Counted from the stretch's first letter, positions 29,401-38,616 are shown. The stretch is 64,000 nt of DNA from Conyzicola nivalis_A (GCF_040548875.1 NZ_JBEPSJ010000002.1:310001-374000), one strand, 5' to 3'. Notes: generated by a model from the sequence alone, not told the origin. Made by a program: numbers and translations.

Positions 29401-29509
29401 GATCTTCCTCCCGTGTTCGTCGGCCGCCGACGGCGGCCCTCGTTCCAGTATCCGAATCTCCCCAGACGTGGTGCTTCGGGGTTGCGTTCGCGACGACCCC
29501 GTGCGCGAG

Positions 29510-30736
29510 TCAGAGCGCGGCGGCCTTCGCCCGCAGCACGGCGCTCTCGCGCTCGTTGCTGGCGAGCCCTGCCGCTGCCATCAGCTCCGAGCGCGCCTCG
29601 TCGACGCGCCCGAGGCGGGCGAGCAGCTCGCCGCGCACGCTCGGCAGCAGGTGCGATCCGCGAAGCGCCCCCTCCGAGGCCAGGCGGTCGACGATGAGAA
29701 GGGCATTGGCCGGTCCGGTCGCCATCGACACGGCGACGGCGCGGTTCAGCTCGACCACGGCGCTCGGGGCGATGCGTCCGAGCGCTTCGTAGAGCACGAC
29801 GATGCGGTCCCAGTCGGTGTCGTCGACGCGCGGGGCGATCGCGTGGCATTCCGCGATCGACGCCTGCAGGGCGTAGCTGCCGCGGCCGCGTCCCAGCTGA
29901 TCGACGTGGCGTAGGGCCGCCCGGCCGCGCTCGATCTGCGCACGGTCCCACCGCGACCGGTCCTGGTCGGCCAGCAGGATCGGGGTGCCGTCACGCTCGA
30001 CGCGCGCCCCGAACCGCGACGCCTGCAACTCCATCAGCGCGACCAGGCCGTGCACCTCGGGCTCGTGCGGCAGCAGTTCGGCGAGAATCCGGCCGAGGCG
30101 CAGCGCCTCGTTCGCGAGCTCGGTGCGGATCCAGCGGTCGCCCGAGGTCGCCGCGTAGCCCTCGGTGAAGACGAGGTACACCACCCCGAGCACGGCGCTC
30201 AGCCGAGACATCCATTCGCTCGGATCCGGCGTCTCGAACGGCACGTGCGCCGCCGACAGGGTCTTCTTCGCACGCACGATGCGCTGCTGCACGGTCGCGA
30301 CCGGCACCAGCAGCAGGCGCGCGATCTGCTCGGTCGTGAGCCCTGCGACGACGCGCAGGGTGAGGGCGACCTGCGATTCGCGCGAGAGCACGGGGTGGCA
30401 GGCGGTGAACACGAGACGTACGACGTCGTCGTCGATCGGCTGCCATTCGTCTTCGGTGGTCTCCGACAGGTCGTGGGCGATTGCCCGGTACCGTTCGTCG
30501 AGGCGTTGCCGCCGGCGCCATCCGTCGATGGCCTTGCGCTTGGCCACGGCCGTGAGCCAGGCGCCCGCGTTCTGCGGAACGCCCGAGGCCGGCCACTGGG
30601 TCAGCGCATCGACGAGCGCCTCCTGCGCGAGGTCTTCGGCGAGGCCGACGTCGCCGGTCACCTTGGCGAGCGTCGCGACGATGCGCGCGCTCTCGATGCG
30701 CCAGATGGCGTCGACCGTGCGCTGGATGTCGGTCAC
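29510..30736 (-). CDS. ECF sigma factor, ECF42-like (SigI/DUF6596)
   Basis: 408 residues, GTG start at 30736. Sigma region 2 (GLAEDLAQEALVDALTQWP) and region 4 (LRVVAGLTTEQIARLLLVP with VQQRIVRAKKTL) occupy residues 1-~170; a long C-terminal helical domain (~190-400) of the DUF6596 type follows. This layout is characteristic of ECF42-type sigma factors, which are controlled through the C-terminal domain rather than an anti-sigma. It is 15 nt downstream of the YCII/DGPF gene, its usual partner. The signal is unknown. Confidence 0.93.
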   Translation of the reverse strand: MTDIQRTVDAIWRIESARIVATLAKVTGDVGLAEDLAQEALVDALTQWPASGVPQNAGAWLTAVAKRKAIDGWRRRQRLDERYRAIAHDLSETTEDEWQPIDDDVVRLVFTACHPVLSRESQVALTLRVVAGLTTEQIARLLLVPVATVQQRIVRAKKTLSAAHVPFETPDPSEWMSRLSAVLGVVYLVFTEGYAATSGDRWIRTELANEALRLGRILAELLPHEPEVHGLVALMELQASRFGARVERDGTPILLADQDRSRWDRAQIERGRAALRHVDQLGRGRGSYALQASIAECHAIAPRVDDTDWDRIVVLYEALGRIAPSAVVELNRAVAVSMATGPANALLIVDRLASEGALRGSHLLPSVRGELLARLGRVDEARSELMAAAGLASNERESAVLRAKAAAL

Positions 30737-30751
30737 GGTGTCACCGGCGTC

Positions 30752-31168
30752 TCAGTGGCGGTCGGGCAGCTCCGCCGCCTTCTTGACGTACTCGTTGTCG
30801 GCGAAGTCGGCGAATGCCTCCTCCTGGCTCGGGATGCGGCGTACCTCGAGCTTCGAGCCCGGCCCGAGCGGTGCGCGGCTCGCCCACTCGACGGCCTCCT
30901 CCTTGCTCGAGACCTCGAGAATCCAGAACCCGTTGAACAGCTCATGCGTCTCGCCGTATGGACCGTCGGTCACGATCGGCTTCTCGCCCGCGAAGTCGAC
31001 GACGAACCCCTCGGTCGCCGGCGCGAGGCCCTCCGCGCTGGCGAGCACTCCCGCCTTCATCAGCGCCTCGTTGTAGGCGCCCATGGCGTTGATGATCTCT
31101 TCGAAGTCGACCTCCTGGCTGGCCTCGAAGGCCTCCTGCGAGTCGCGCATGATGAGCATGTACTTCAT
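30752..31168 (-). CDS. YCII-related (DGPF-type) protein
   Basis: 138 residues. A YCII fold is suggested: MKYMLIMRDSQEAFEAS, a central VTDGPYGETHELFNGFWILE (DGPY in place of the usual DGPF), and KEEAVEWASRAP. Such proteins are conserved neighbours of ECF42 sigma factors and may be regulatory partners or enzymes. The ATG is preceded by AAAGGAG. Co-directional with the sigma gene and 15 nt upstream. Function unproven. Confidence 0.92.
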   Translation of the reverse strand: MKYMLIMRDSQEAFEASQEVDFEEIINAMGAYNEALMKAGVLASAEGLAPATEGFVVDFAGEKPIVTDGPYGETHELFNGFWILEVSSKEEAVEWASRAPLGPGSKLEVRRIPSQEEAFADFADNEYVKKAAELPDRH

Positions 31169-31297
31169 GGTGATACTCCTTTGTGCGGGGCCGCCCGTCG
31201 CGTCCTCCTACTATCGCGTCGAACGGGGTCGACAGGAATAGACATCACGCCCAAGATTTGACCAGGCGCACTGACCGAACGTGACGAAAGGCTGGCG

Positions 31298-31921
31298 ATG
31301 AACGACAAGCCCGGACAGGTGGTGCTGGTGCGCCACGGCGAGACTGAATGGAGCGCGAACGGCCGGCACACCAGCCGCTCGGATCTGCCGCTCACACCGG
31401 ATGGTGAAGAGCAAGCGCGCGCGGTTGGTCGCGTGCTGCAGTCCCGTCGCTTCGGGCTGGTCCTGACCAGTCCGAGACGCCGTGCTTCAGACACGGCGAC
31501 GCTCGCCGGGTATCCGGGAACCGAGACCGACCCAGACTTGGCGGAGTGGGACTACGGCGCCTACGAGGGACTGACGACAGCCCAGATCTCCGACTCCACC
31601 GGCTACCGGTGGAGCCTCTGGGAGCACGGCGTGCTCCCCACGGCGGACGGTGTCGGCGAGCAGGCGGACGAGCTGCTGGTGCGCAATCGGCGGATCATCG
31701 ACAGGATCTCGCCGGCCCTCGAACGCGGCGACGACGTTCTGCTCTTCTCCCACGGCCACTACCTGCGAACTCTCGCCGCCACGTGGATCGGGTCGCCGAT
31801 CGCTCTGGGACAATTTCTCGTGCTCGACACTGCGGCCATCTGCGTGCTCGGCTTCGAGCACGACCACCAGGTTCTGTGCCAGTGGAACCGCTCCGCGTGG
31901 CGGGAGATGCCGTCTCGATGA
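31298..31921 (+). CDS. Histidine phosphatase family protein
   Basis: 207 residues. The RHG signature (LVRHGETEWSANGRH, catalytic His near residue 12) and the second catalytic His in LFSHGHYLRTLAA (~145) are present, with EWDYGAYEGLT containing the acid residue. It is a member of the phosphoglycerate-mutase/acid-phosphatase family; the phosphoester substrate is unknown. ATG has GAAAGG upstream. The stop overlaps the start of the membrane gene by 4 nt (ATGA). Confidence 0.93.
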   Translation: MNDKPGQVVLVRHGETEWSANGRHTSRSDLPLTPDGEEQARAVGRVLQSRRFGLVLTSPRRRASDTATLAGYPGTETDPDLAEWDYGAYEGLTTAQISDSTGYRWSLWEHGVLPTADGVGEQADELLVRNRRIIDRISPALERGDDVLLFSHGHYLRTLAATWIGSPIALGQFLVLDTAAICVLGFEHDHQVLCQWNRSAWREMPSR

Positions 31922-32673
31922 CGCGAATGAAGCCGCTGAAGACGCCACCCAACGAGGCCTTCTGGTTTCCGGGCCGCTGGATAGGCGGAATCTCCCTGAT
32001 TTTCGGCCCGCTCCTGCTGCTCACCGCCGCCCTTCTCCGCCTCCCGTTCCACTACTTCTACGATGCGCAGTTGACGGCCTACGCCGAGCATCCGGCCCTC
32101 ATCACGGCGGCCTACACCTGCTACACGCTCGGGTGGCTTTTCACCTGGCCGGGCGTCATCACCCTCGCGCGGCTCATCGGAATGCGACTTCCGACCCTCG
32201 CCGTCATCGGCGGAACGGTGGTCGTCCTGGGGCTGGTGGGTCGCGTCTTCCACGCCGGGATCGATCACCTCGCCTTTCAACTGGTCGATGCGCAGGGCCT
32301 CGAGGCGGCGATCCGAGCGGTGGATGATTCGTACCTGGCGTTTCATGTCGTCCGCTACTTCAACGGCATGATGATGGTCGGCTGGCTGCTGATCGCGATC
32401 GGCGCCTACCGAGCGGGTGTTATGGGATGGTTCCGCTCGATCGCCCTCGCGTCGATGTTTTTCCTGCCGTTCGGCACCCTCAAGGGAACGCGAGGCGAGA
32501 CCGTGTTCCTACTGCTGGGCCTGTGCATCGCCTTCATCCCGCTGGGCATCAAGGTGCTGCGGGAGGGGCCTCGTCCATCGCGCAAGGCCGTGATCTGGTC
32601 TCTGGCGTTCGTGATCGGCGAGGCCCTGTTCATCTGGCTGTCGATCGTCTTCCCGGAGATCATGCGGCACTAG
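31918..32673 (+). CDS. Multi-TM membrane protein of unknown function
   Basis: 251 residues with about 7 hydrophobic segments: ISLIFGPLLLLTAALLRL, TAAYTCYTLGWLFTWPGVI, LAVIGGTVVVLGLVGRVFHA, MMMVGWLLIAIGAYRAGV, IALASMFFLPFG, VFLLLGLCIAFIPLG, and VIWSLAFVIGEALFIWLSIV. The ATG (31918) overlaps the histidine phosphatase stop, so the two are coupled. No known transporter or enzyme motif is visible. Confidence 0.8.
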   Translation: MTRMKPLKTPPNEAFWFPGRWIGGISLIFGPLLLLTAALLRLPFHYFYDAQLTAYAEHPALITAAYTCYTLGWLFTWPGVITLARLIGMRLPTLAVIGGTVVVLGLVGRVFHAGIDHLAFQLVDAQGLEAAIRAVDDSYLAFHVVRYFNGMMMVGWLLIAIGAYRAGVMGWFRSIALASMFFLPFGTLKGTRGETVFLLLGLCIAFIPLGIKVLREGPRPSRKAVIWSLAFVIGEALFIWLSIVFPEIMRH

Positions 32674-32759
32674 GCCCGGCGACCGGCTCGAGCAAGCCCC
32701 TTGTCGCATCCGCCGCGCACTGCGGTGATGGAAGGACACCCCTCGATCGAAGGAGACCC

Positions 32760-33599
32760 ATGTCCCAGCCAGAACAGCAGCAGGATGCGCCAGGCACCAC
32801 CGCGGAGATGACCCCCACGCCCGACCACGGTGAAGACAGCTATCGGGGGTCGGGTCGGCTCACGGGGAAGGTCGCCATCATCACGGGCGCCGACAGCGGC
32901 ATCGGCAAGGCCACCGCCATCGCGTTCGCACGCGAGGGCGCAGACATCGTGATCTCCTACCTGGAAGAGGAGGAAGACGCGCAGAGCACCCGCGAGCTCG
33001 TCGAGAGCGCTGGCCGCACCGCGCTGCTCTTCGGCGGAGACCTCTCCACCGCCGAGCAGTGCCGGGCTCTCGTCGAGCGCACGGTCGCCGCGTTCGGCTC
33101 CATCGACGTGCTCGTACACAATGCCGCCTTCCAGCGCACCCACGACGACATCTCCGAGATCGAAGACGAGGAGTGGGACTACACGATCGCGACCAACCTC
33201 AGCGCCTACTTCTACCTGGTCAAGGCCGCGCTTCCGCACATGAAGAGCGGGGCATCCATCATCGCGACCTCGTCCATCCAGGCCGACGCGCCATCCCCGC
33301 AGCTGCTGCCCTACGCCGCGACGAAGGCGGGCATCGCCAACATGACGGCGTCGCTCTCGCAGCTGCTCGGCGAGCGAGGCATCCGCGCGAACGTGGTCGC
33401 GCCGGGGCCGATCTGGACACCGCTCATCCCGTCGACCATGCCCGCAGAGAAGGTTGCGGAGTTCGGCACCGACACCCCCCTCGGACGCCCGGGCCAGCCA
33501 GCCGAGGTGGCGCCGGCCTACGTCATGCTGGCGTCGGACGAGGCGAGCTACATCTCCGGCGCCGTCATCGCCGTGACCGGCGGCAAGCCGATCCTCTGA
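32760..33599 (+). CDS. SDR family oxidoreductase (general-stress type)
   Basis: 279 residues; ATG at 32760 with AAGGAG upstream. A hydrophilic N-terminal extension (~1-40) precedes the SDR fold: ITGADSGIGKATA (~42-54), HNAAFQRT (~120), SIIATSSIQ (~165) and YAATKAG (~180) with the catalytic Tyr/Lys. The extension plus the IIATSSIQ motif is typical of the YhdF/YdaD-like general-stress SDRs. It would oxidise/reduce an unknown alcohol with NAD(P). Close upstream of a small membrane gene (12 nt). Confidence 0.92.
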   Translation: MSQPEQQQDAPGTTAEMTPTPDHGEDSYRGSGRLTGKVAIITGADSGIGKATAIAFAREGADIVISYLEEEEDAQSTRELVESAGRTALLFGGDLSTAEQCRALVERTVAAFGSIDVLVHNAAFQRTHDDISEIEDEEWDYTIATNLSAYFYLVKAALPHMKSGASIIATSSIQADAPSPQLLPYAATKAGIANMTASLSQLLGERGIRANVVAPGPIWTPLIPSTMPAEKVAEFGTDTPLGRPGQPAEVAPAYVMLASDEASYISGAVIAVTGGKPIL

Positions 33600-33611
33600 G
33601 CGGCCGGATCT

Positions 33612-34004
33612 ATGGCTAAGGCATACGCGGTGATGCTCGGCATCCTCATCGGCAGCCACGCGCTCATCGGATGGTTCATCGAGGGGTCCCGCATGCTCGG
33701 GGTACTCAATGTCGACATCTTCAACGACATCGTCTACACGCTGTGTGCGGTGGCTCTGCTGATCGTCGGGTCGACGCACACCCCGGTCAAGGTCGTGCAG
33801 GCGGTGCTGGTGGTCGTGGGCCTGGTGTTCGTGCTGCTCGGCGTCGGCAGCGTGATCGACGAGCGCCTCGGCGGGCTGCTGCCCACAGGCACGACGATCC
33901 TCGACCACCTGCTGCTGTTCGGCACGGGCGGGGCGGCTCTGCTGCTCGGTGTCTCGCCGTGGGCGCGGAAGCCGCTCACCACCAACGGCGTTCCGCTGAA
34001 CTAG
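33612..34004 (+). CDS. DUF4383-like small membrane protein
   Basis: 130 residues with four predicted TM helices: MLGILIGSHALIGWFI, IVYTLCAVALLIVGST, VVQAVLVVVGLVFVLLGVG, and HLLLFGTGGAALLLGV. The pattern fits DUF4383-type proteins, often near stress SDRs. No catalytic residues are evident. It starts 12 nt past the SDR stop, so it is likely in the same operon. Function unknown. Confidence 0.75.
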   Translation: MAKAYAVMLGILIGSHALIGWFIEGSRMLGVLNVDIFNDIVYTLCAVALLIVGSTHTPVKVVQAVLVVVGLVFVLLGVGSVIDERLGGLLPTGTTILDHLLLFGTGGAALLLGVSPWARKPLTTNGVPLN

Positions 34005-34008
34005 GGGC

Positions 34009-34815
34009 TCAGGGGGCTGGGAGCGGGTCGTCCCAGCCCTCCTGCGGCGTCGCGCAGGTGCCGCGGAACACGAACTGCGACGGCAGCTTGCGCTGGTGGC
34101 TCGACCAGTCGATCGCCGGTCGGCGCTGTTCCGGCGGCAGATAGCCCAGCCGGTACACCGCCATCAGCTCGAGATCAGCCGGCACCTCGAGCAGTCGTTC
34201 GATGCGGCGCCAGTTGTCGGGCACCTCCATCGGGAACGACACGAACTGGATTCCCATGCCGAGCTCCACCGTGGTGAGCCAGATGTTCTCGATCGCGGCG
34301 CCGAGGCTGAACGTCGAGTAGAACGACGACAGCTCGCCCGGCCGGTTCTCGGAGCGGTCGAGCATCACCCCCAGCAGCAGCGGCGAGCCGGCCACGAGCT
34401 TCTCGTTCTCCGCGCCGAGCGTGGAGGGCACTCGCAACGCGTTCATCAGCATCTGTCCACGCGGTGTGTAGACCTGGTTGGTGAACGGTCGCAGTGGCGC
34501 CGGCAGCTTGTCGAACAGCATGCCGTCGCGACGTCGCTCCATCTCCTCGGCGCTGAACCGGAAGTACGGCTTGTACCGCTCGAAGAACGTGCCGTTCGAC
34601 ATGGTCGTCTTCATGCTCTCGCCGCTGATGCGGGCGATGGTGCGGATCGTCTCGGGCTCCTCGATGATGACGAACCGCCATGGCTGGCTGTTGAGCTGCG
34701 AGGGCGCCCTGCTCGCCACCTCGATGAGCAGCCGCTGATGCTCCTCGCTCACCGGATCGGGCATCAGGTGCCCGTTCGTGGTGCGGCGGCGGCGGATGGC
34801 ATCGAGTAGTTGCAC
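34009..34815 (-). CDS. Nitroreductase family protein
   Basis: 268 residues, GTG at 34815 with the start VQLLDAIRRRRTTNGHLMPDPV. The FMN site (IRRRRTTNGHL) and the APSQLNSQPWRFVIIEE segment (~44-58) are typical, as are IENIWLTTVELGMGIQFVS (~185-203) and the C-terminal VYRLGYLP. Longer than common nitroreductases (~200) by an inserted ~60-residue region. The gene lies 5 nt downstream of the small membrane gene at 34821 and is probably coupled. Electron acceptor unknown. Confidence 0.88.
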   Translation of the reverse strand: MQLLDAIRRRRTTNGHLMPDPVSEEHQRLLIEVASRAPSQLNSQPWRFVIIEEPETIRTIARISGESMKTTMSNGTFFERYKPYFRFSAEEMERRRDGMLFDKLPAPLRPFTNQVYTPRGQMLMNALRVPSTLGAENEKLVAGSPLLLGVMLDRSENRPGELSSFYSTFSLGAAIENIWLTTVELGMGIQFVSFPMEVPDNWRRIERLLEVPADLELMAVYRLGYLPPEQRRPAIDWSSHQRKLPSQFVFRGTCATPQEGWDDPLPAP

Positions 34816-34820
34816 GGGAG

Positions 34821-35192
34821 CTACTTTCGGGAGTGGACGAAACCGGCGACGAAGAAGGGCGCGGCCGAGAGGGCGACGAATGGATGGCGCGGAAACCGGG
34901 GGCCGAGGCGCGCGAGTGCGGCCAGTGGCACCGCCGCGGGGAGCAGCGACCATCCGGCCCGGCTCGGGCTCCACACCAGCGAGCTCACGGCCGCTCCAGC
35001 GAGCGCGACGGTGCCGACGTACAGCGCGTGGTGCACCCAGCGCGCTCCGCGAAGGTCGAGCACACCGGTTGCCACGCCCGTGCCCACGGCACAGCTGGCG
35101 ATGTACGCGGCACCGGCAGCACCGAACGCGGCGCGGACCGCGGGGGTCGACCGCGATCGCCTGCCGTGTCTCTGAGCGCTCATCACTGTCAC
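34821..35192 (-). CDS. Small multi-TM membrane protein
   Basis: 123 residues (ATG at 35183 gives 120). About four hydrophobic segments: VRAAFGAAGAAYIASCAVGT, LYVGTVALAGAAVSSLVW, SLLPAAVPLAALARL, and LSAAPFFVAGFV. It is followed after 5 nt by the nitroreductase gene. No recognised family. Located in an accessory neighbourhood of paired membrane and redox proteins. Confidence 0.7.
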   Translation of the reverse strand: MTVMSAQRHGRRSRSTPAVRAAFGAAGAAYIASCAVGTGVATGVLDLRGARWVHHALYVGTVALAGAAVSSLVWSPSRAGWSLLPAAVPLAALARLGPRFPRHPFVALSAAPFFVAGFVHSRK

Positions 35193-35248
35193 GCTACGGG
35201 CAGACGGCGAGCGCTCGCTCGGGCTTGACGCCGCGTCGTAGCGAGGCC

Positions 35249-35677
35249 TCAGGTCGCCGCCTTCGCGACGAGCCCGCCGAGCATCGCCAGGTCGGAATCG
35301 GTCATCTCGTTGTGCACGGCGAACGCCGTCGCCCAGACTGCTCCGTCGTCGAGAGACGCCGCCGTGTCGAACTCGAAGGTCGAGTAGCGCACCTTGAACT
35401 TCGACTTGGGCTTGAAGAAGCAGACGACCTTTCCGTCGCGTGCCCAGGCAGGGAAGCCGTAGTACGTCTTCGGATCCAGGTGCGGCGCCGAGGCGACGAC
35501 CATGTCGCGGATTCGCTCGGCCAGCTCGCGTTCGTCGTCGGGCAGGATCGCGATCGCCTGCTCGTTGGCCGCCGCGTCGTTCTCCCTGCCCGCCGCCGCC
35601 TTCAGTTCTTTCGCGCGGTCGCGCATCGCCTTCTTCTCTTCGGGGCTGAAAGTGTCTGGTTTCGTTGAATCGGCCAT
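35249..35677 (-). CDS. DUF1801-like protein
   Basis: 142 residues. A helical charged N-terminus (SPEEKKAMRDRAKELKAA) precedes a compact domain with TYYGFPAWARDGKVVCFFKP and FKVRYSTFEFDT, as in DUF1801/YdhG-type proteins, a fold proposed to be frataxin-like. No cofactor motif is evident. It is divergent from the GNAT gene at 35799. Function unknown. Confidence 0.82.
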   Translation of the reverse strand: MADSTKPDTFSPEEKKAMRDRAKELKAAAGRENDAAANEQAIAILPDDERELAERIRDMVVASAPHLDPKTYYGFPAWARDGKVVCFFKPKSKFKVRYSTFEFDTAASLDDGAVWATAFAVHNEMTDSDLAMLGGLVAKAAT

Positions 35678-35798
35678 GCGCCCAGTGTAGGAACGCGAAG
35701 CATCCGCCCGCTTCTCCGAAACTGCTCGGTGGTCGTCACAAACCCGCCGCGCCCCCGGTCATTACTCACAACAGGACTCAGCAGAGGAGCATCGCGCC

Positions 35799-36233
35799 AT
35801 GGACAGATACGAATACCCCGACGCCGCGGGATACCCCGACGGCGGCGGATTTCTCGACGAGGGCACCGCGGCGGTGCTCGACGGCACCGACGTCGACCCG
35901 CTGCGCGACATCGACACGCCATCGGCAGACACCGACTCCGAGGTCGACGTGCGCCGCGACGACGCGCACCGCGTCTACGCGGCCACTCTGGGCGGGCGGC
36001 AGATCGCGAACATCCGCTACGACGAGGTCGAGGGCCGTGTCGTCGTGCTGAAGACCACCGTCGTTCCCGAGTTCCGCGGGCGGGGCATCGCCGAGCAGCT
36101 CGCCGCCTATGCCCTCGACGACATCCGTGCCCGCGGCATGCACGTCACCGTCTACTGCCCGTTCGTCACCACGTTCATAAAGGGCAACCGGCAGTTCGCC
36201 GACCTGCTCGACCCGCAGTACCCGGGCCGCTGA
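35799..36233 (+). CDS. GNAT acetyltransferase with N-terminal extension
   Basis: 144 residues. Residues 1-~50 are acidic and disordered (PDAAGYPDGGGFLDEGTAAV), then a short YjdJ-type GNAT domain with VLKTTVVPEFRGRGIAEQLAAYAL (acetyl-CoA loop R-G-R-G-I-A), followed by MHVTVYCPFVTTFI, typical of the small N-acetyltransferase DUF family. SD AGAGGAGCATCGCGCC precedes ATG. Acetyl acceptor unknown. Confidence 0.88.
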   Translation: MDRYEYPDAAGYPDGGGFLDEGTAAVLDGTDVDPLRDIDTPSADTDSEVDVRRDDAHRVYAATLGGRQIANIRYDEVEGRVVVLKTTVVPEFRGRGIAEQLAAYALDDIRARGMHVTVYCPFVTTFIKGNRQFADLLDPQYPGR

Positions 36234-36320
36234 CTCTCGCCCGGTCTGACGGGGGGCGTCGGCGGACGCTCCGGAGCCGGCACCTCTGCGCGGGCGATTC
36301 CGCTTGACCGCCCGCAGGGC

Positions 36321-37373
36321 ATGAGGTTGACTCGGCTCATGACGCAGTCGGGCCCGGACGTGACGAACTCGATCGACCGCGACGTCGAGCCCGTGGCATC
36401 CGGATCCCTCCCACCCGCCCTGCGGACGGCGCTCGCCATGGGGGTCACCGCTGTCGTCCTGATCGCCGCCCTGAGCGTCGGCATGGGCGGCGCCGTCGTC
36501 GCGATGTTCGGCGGGCCGTTGGGGCTGCTCGTGCCGGTCGTCGTCATGGCCGTCGCGGTCGTCCTGATCTCGCTGATCGTCTTGTCGCTCACCGGCCGGC
36601 GCCGAGTCGGGGCGGCAATCGTGGTGACCGTGACGGCCTTCGTCGCCCTGGGGGTCGCGGTCTTCGGCTTCGGCACCGTGCCGATGCTCTGGGTGCAGCC
36701 GGGATTCGAGCTCGTGTACGTGTTGATCGCAGTTCCCTCCGCGCTGATGCTCGGCCTGTTTCTCGAGACCCGGCCGCTGCGCGTCGTGGGGCTCGTCGGC
36801 GCCGCCCTGCTGGTCGCCGGCGCCGTGTGGGTCAGCGTGCCCGAGCCGCAGGCCGAGGGTCCGTCGGCCGAGCAGCAGCAGTTGGACGCGAACTTCGAGG
36901 CCTACATCGACAGCCGCGCCTTCCCGATGGTCGCCGACATGCCCGGCGGCACGGTCGCCGGGGTCGTCGCCGACGGCGGTCCCGCTCGGGCGCTCACCGT
37001 CACCGCAGACGGCGGAGTGGTCGAGGTCGTGATCGACCGGCAGCCGATCGCGACCAACCCCGAAACCGCGCCGTGCCTCTACCTGGCCGCACCCGACATG
37101 GGGCTCGAAGACACCGACACGCTCGACGAGTACGCCGACTGGTGCGTACGTGACGGTGACGAGTGGCGGCTGACCGACGGAACCGGCTACGCGCGGATGG
37201 AGAACGGCGCCCTCATCGCGGTGACGTCCGCCATCAGCCAGAACGTGCGGGCGGGAGCTGGCGAACGGGCGGCGGATGCCACGGAGGTGCTGGAGGCATG
37301 GCGCTCGCTGCGCGTCATGACCGAGGCCGAGGTGCGGGAGCAGCGGGAGCGCGAGCAGCAGGAGCGGGGTTAG
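36321..37373 (+). CDS. Membrane protein with soluble C-terminal domain
   Basis: 350 residues (ATG 36339 gives 344). Five or so TM segments fill ~37-165 (TALAMGVTAVVLIAALSVGM, LGLLVPVVVMAVAVVLISLI, AIVVTVTAFVALGVAVFGFG, LVYVLIAVPSALMLGLF, VVGLVGAALLVAGAVWVSV). A hydrophilic extracytoplasmic-looking domain of ~180 residues follows, with two Cys (CLYLAAPDM, WCVRDGDEW), possibly disulfide-bonded, ending in a Glu/Arg-rich coil. Family not recognised. Convergent with the reductase at 37376. Confidence 0.75.
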   Translation: MRLTRLMTQSGPDVTNSIDRDVEPVASGSLPPALRTALAMGVTAVVLIAALSVGMGGAVVAMFGGPLGLLVPVVVMAVAVVLISLIVLSLTGRRRVGAAIVVTVTAFVALGVAVFGFGTVPMLWVQPGFELVYVLIAVPSALMLGLFLETRPLRVVGLVGAALLVAGAVWVSVPEPQAEGPSAEQQQLDANFEAYIDSRAFPMVADMPGGTVAGVVADGGPARALTVTADGGVVEVVIDRQPIATNPETAPCLYLAAPDMGLEDTDTLDEYADWCVRDGDEWRLTDGTGYARMENGALIAVTSAISQNVRAGAGERAADATEVLEAWRSLRVMTEAEVREQREREQQERG

Positions 37374-37375
37374 CC

Positions 37376-38017
37376 TCAGCGCTCGAATGTGACGTGGATG
37401 ACGCCGCTCTCGGCGATCTCCGACGACACGGTGTAGTCGCGCTCGAGCTCGCGCAAGTCGTCCCAGAGCCGCACGCCGCGGGCGAGCACGATGGGCGTTA
37501 TGGCGACGTGCAGCCGATCGACGAGCCCGGCCGCCAGGAAGGCGCTGACCGTGCTCGCTCCCCCGCCGACGCGCACGTCGGCCCCGCCTGCCAGGCCCTG
37601 CGCGCGCTCGAGCGCCCCTTCGGGCGTCGCGACGAGAAACTCGAACCGGGTGCCGTTCGCGAACTCGAGCGGCGGGCGCTCCCGGTGGGTGAGCACGAGG
37701 ATCGGGTAGCCGAACGGCGGCTCCTCGCCCCACCATCCGCGCCAGTCCGGGTCGTCGGGAAAGGCGTGGAGTCCGAACATCCCGGCTCCCATGATCTCAG
37801 CGCCCACACCCTCGAAGTACGCCGCGGCGTAGCGGTCGTCGACTCCGGTGGTCCCCTCGCCCGAGGTGTCGTGCATCACGCGCTCGCGCACGGTCTTCGT
37901 GGCGGCGTAGGGCGCGACCAGCCGGCCCCAGTCCTCGCCCATCGGGTTCTCGGGTGTCGGGTCGGCCGGCATCACGATGCCGTCGAGCGAGAGGTTGAGG
38001 TCGACGCGAACGGTCAT
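37376..38017 (-). CDS. Dihydrofolate reductase-like (RibD_C) family protein
   Basis: 213 residues in one RibD_C-type domain: VRVDLNLSLDGIVMPAD at the start, MGAGMFGLHAFP in the middle, and VGGGASTVSAFLAAGLVDRLHVAI and VLARGVRLWDDL near the C-terminus. Typical of DHFR-like flavin/pterin oxidoreductases of unknown substrate in actinobacteria. The start codon has GAAGGGCC upstream. Not linked to other pathway genes. Confidence 0.9.
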   Translation of the reverse strand: MTVRVDLNLSLDGIVMPADPTPENPMGEDWGRLVAPYAATKTVRERVMHDTSGEGTTGVDDRYAAAYFEGVGAEIMGAGMFGLHAFPDDPDWRGWWGEEPPFGYPILVLTHRERPPLEFANGTRFEFLVATPEGALERAQGLAGGADVRVGGGASTVSAFLAAGLVDRLHVAITPIVLARGVRLWDDLRELERDYTVSSEIAESGVIHVTFER

Positions 38018-38112
38018 GAGGCCCTTCCTGAGCGAATGTTGACGCTGTTCACATTGCCAGTCCGGCCCGGCCCCGTCAATAGCAGTGGCGCCGGCAGCCT
38101 CGACCCGTCACC

Positions 38113-38616
38113 ATGGGGAAGGTCATGACCCGCATACGACTGATCCCCGCGACGCCCGACCACCTGACGGCGTTCCTCCGCGACCCGCACGAGCTGGCGG
38201 CGTTGCTCGGCTCCGCCCTGCCCGACGGATGGCCGGAGTTTCCCGAGGCGATCCCGCACACCCTCGACGAGTTGCAGAAGAACCCCGACGACGCGGACTG
38301 GTGGATGCACTTCTTCCTCGACGCCGATACCGGCGCGCTCGTCGGGTCGGGCGGCTTCGCCGGAAGACCGGAAGACCGGTGTGTCGAGGTCGGGTACGAG
38401 ATCGCCCCCTTATACCGCCGCCAGGGATACGCCACCGCTGCAGCGAACGCCCTGGTCGCGAAGGCGCTGGCATCGGGAGAGGTCGGGAGTGTCATCGCGC
38501 ACACGCTGGCATCAGACGAGAGGTCGGCCGGGGTTCTCCGGGCGACCGGCTTCGCAGAAGTCGCACACGTCACGCATCCCGACGACGGCGAGCTGGTGCG
38601 GTGGCGACGCGGATAG
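38113..38616 (+). CDS. GNAT acetyltransferase
   Basis: 167 residues; ATG at 38113 or the in-frame ATG at 38125 (TRIRLIPATPDHL), the latter fitting relatives better. A RimJ/RimL-like GNAT: VGSGGFAGRPED, VGYEIAPLYRRQGYATAAANAL (acetyl-CoA loop R-R-Q-G-Y-A-T) and SAGVLRATGFAEVAHV. Acetyl acceptor unknown. It is followed after 38 nt by a small acidic ORF and the kinase. Confidence 0.9.
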   Translation: MGKVMTRIRLIPATPDHLTAFLRDPHELAALLGSALPDGWPEFPEAIPHTLDELQKNPDDADWWMHFFLDADTGALVGSGGFAGRPEDRCVEVGYEIAPLYRRQGYATAAANALVAKALASGEVGSVIAHTLASDERSAGVLRATGFAEVAHVTHPDDGELVRWRRG

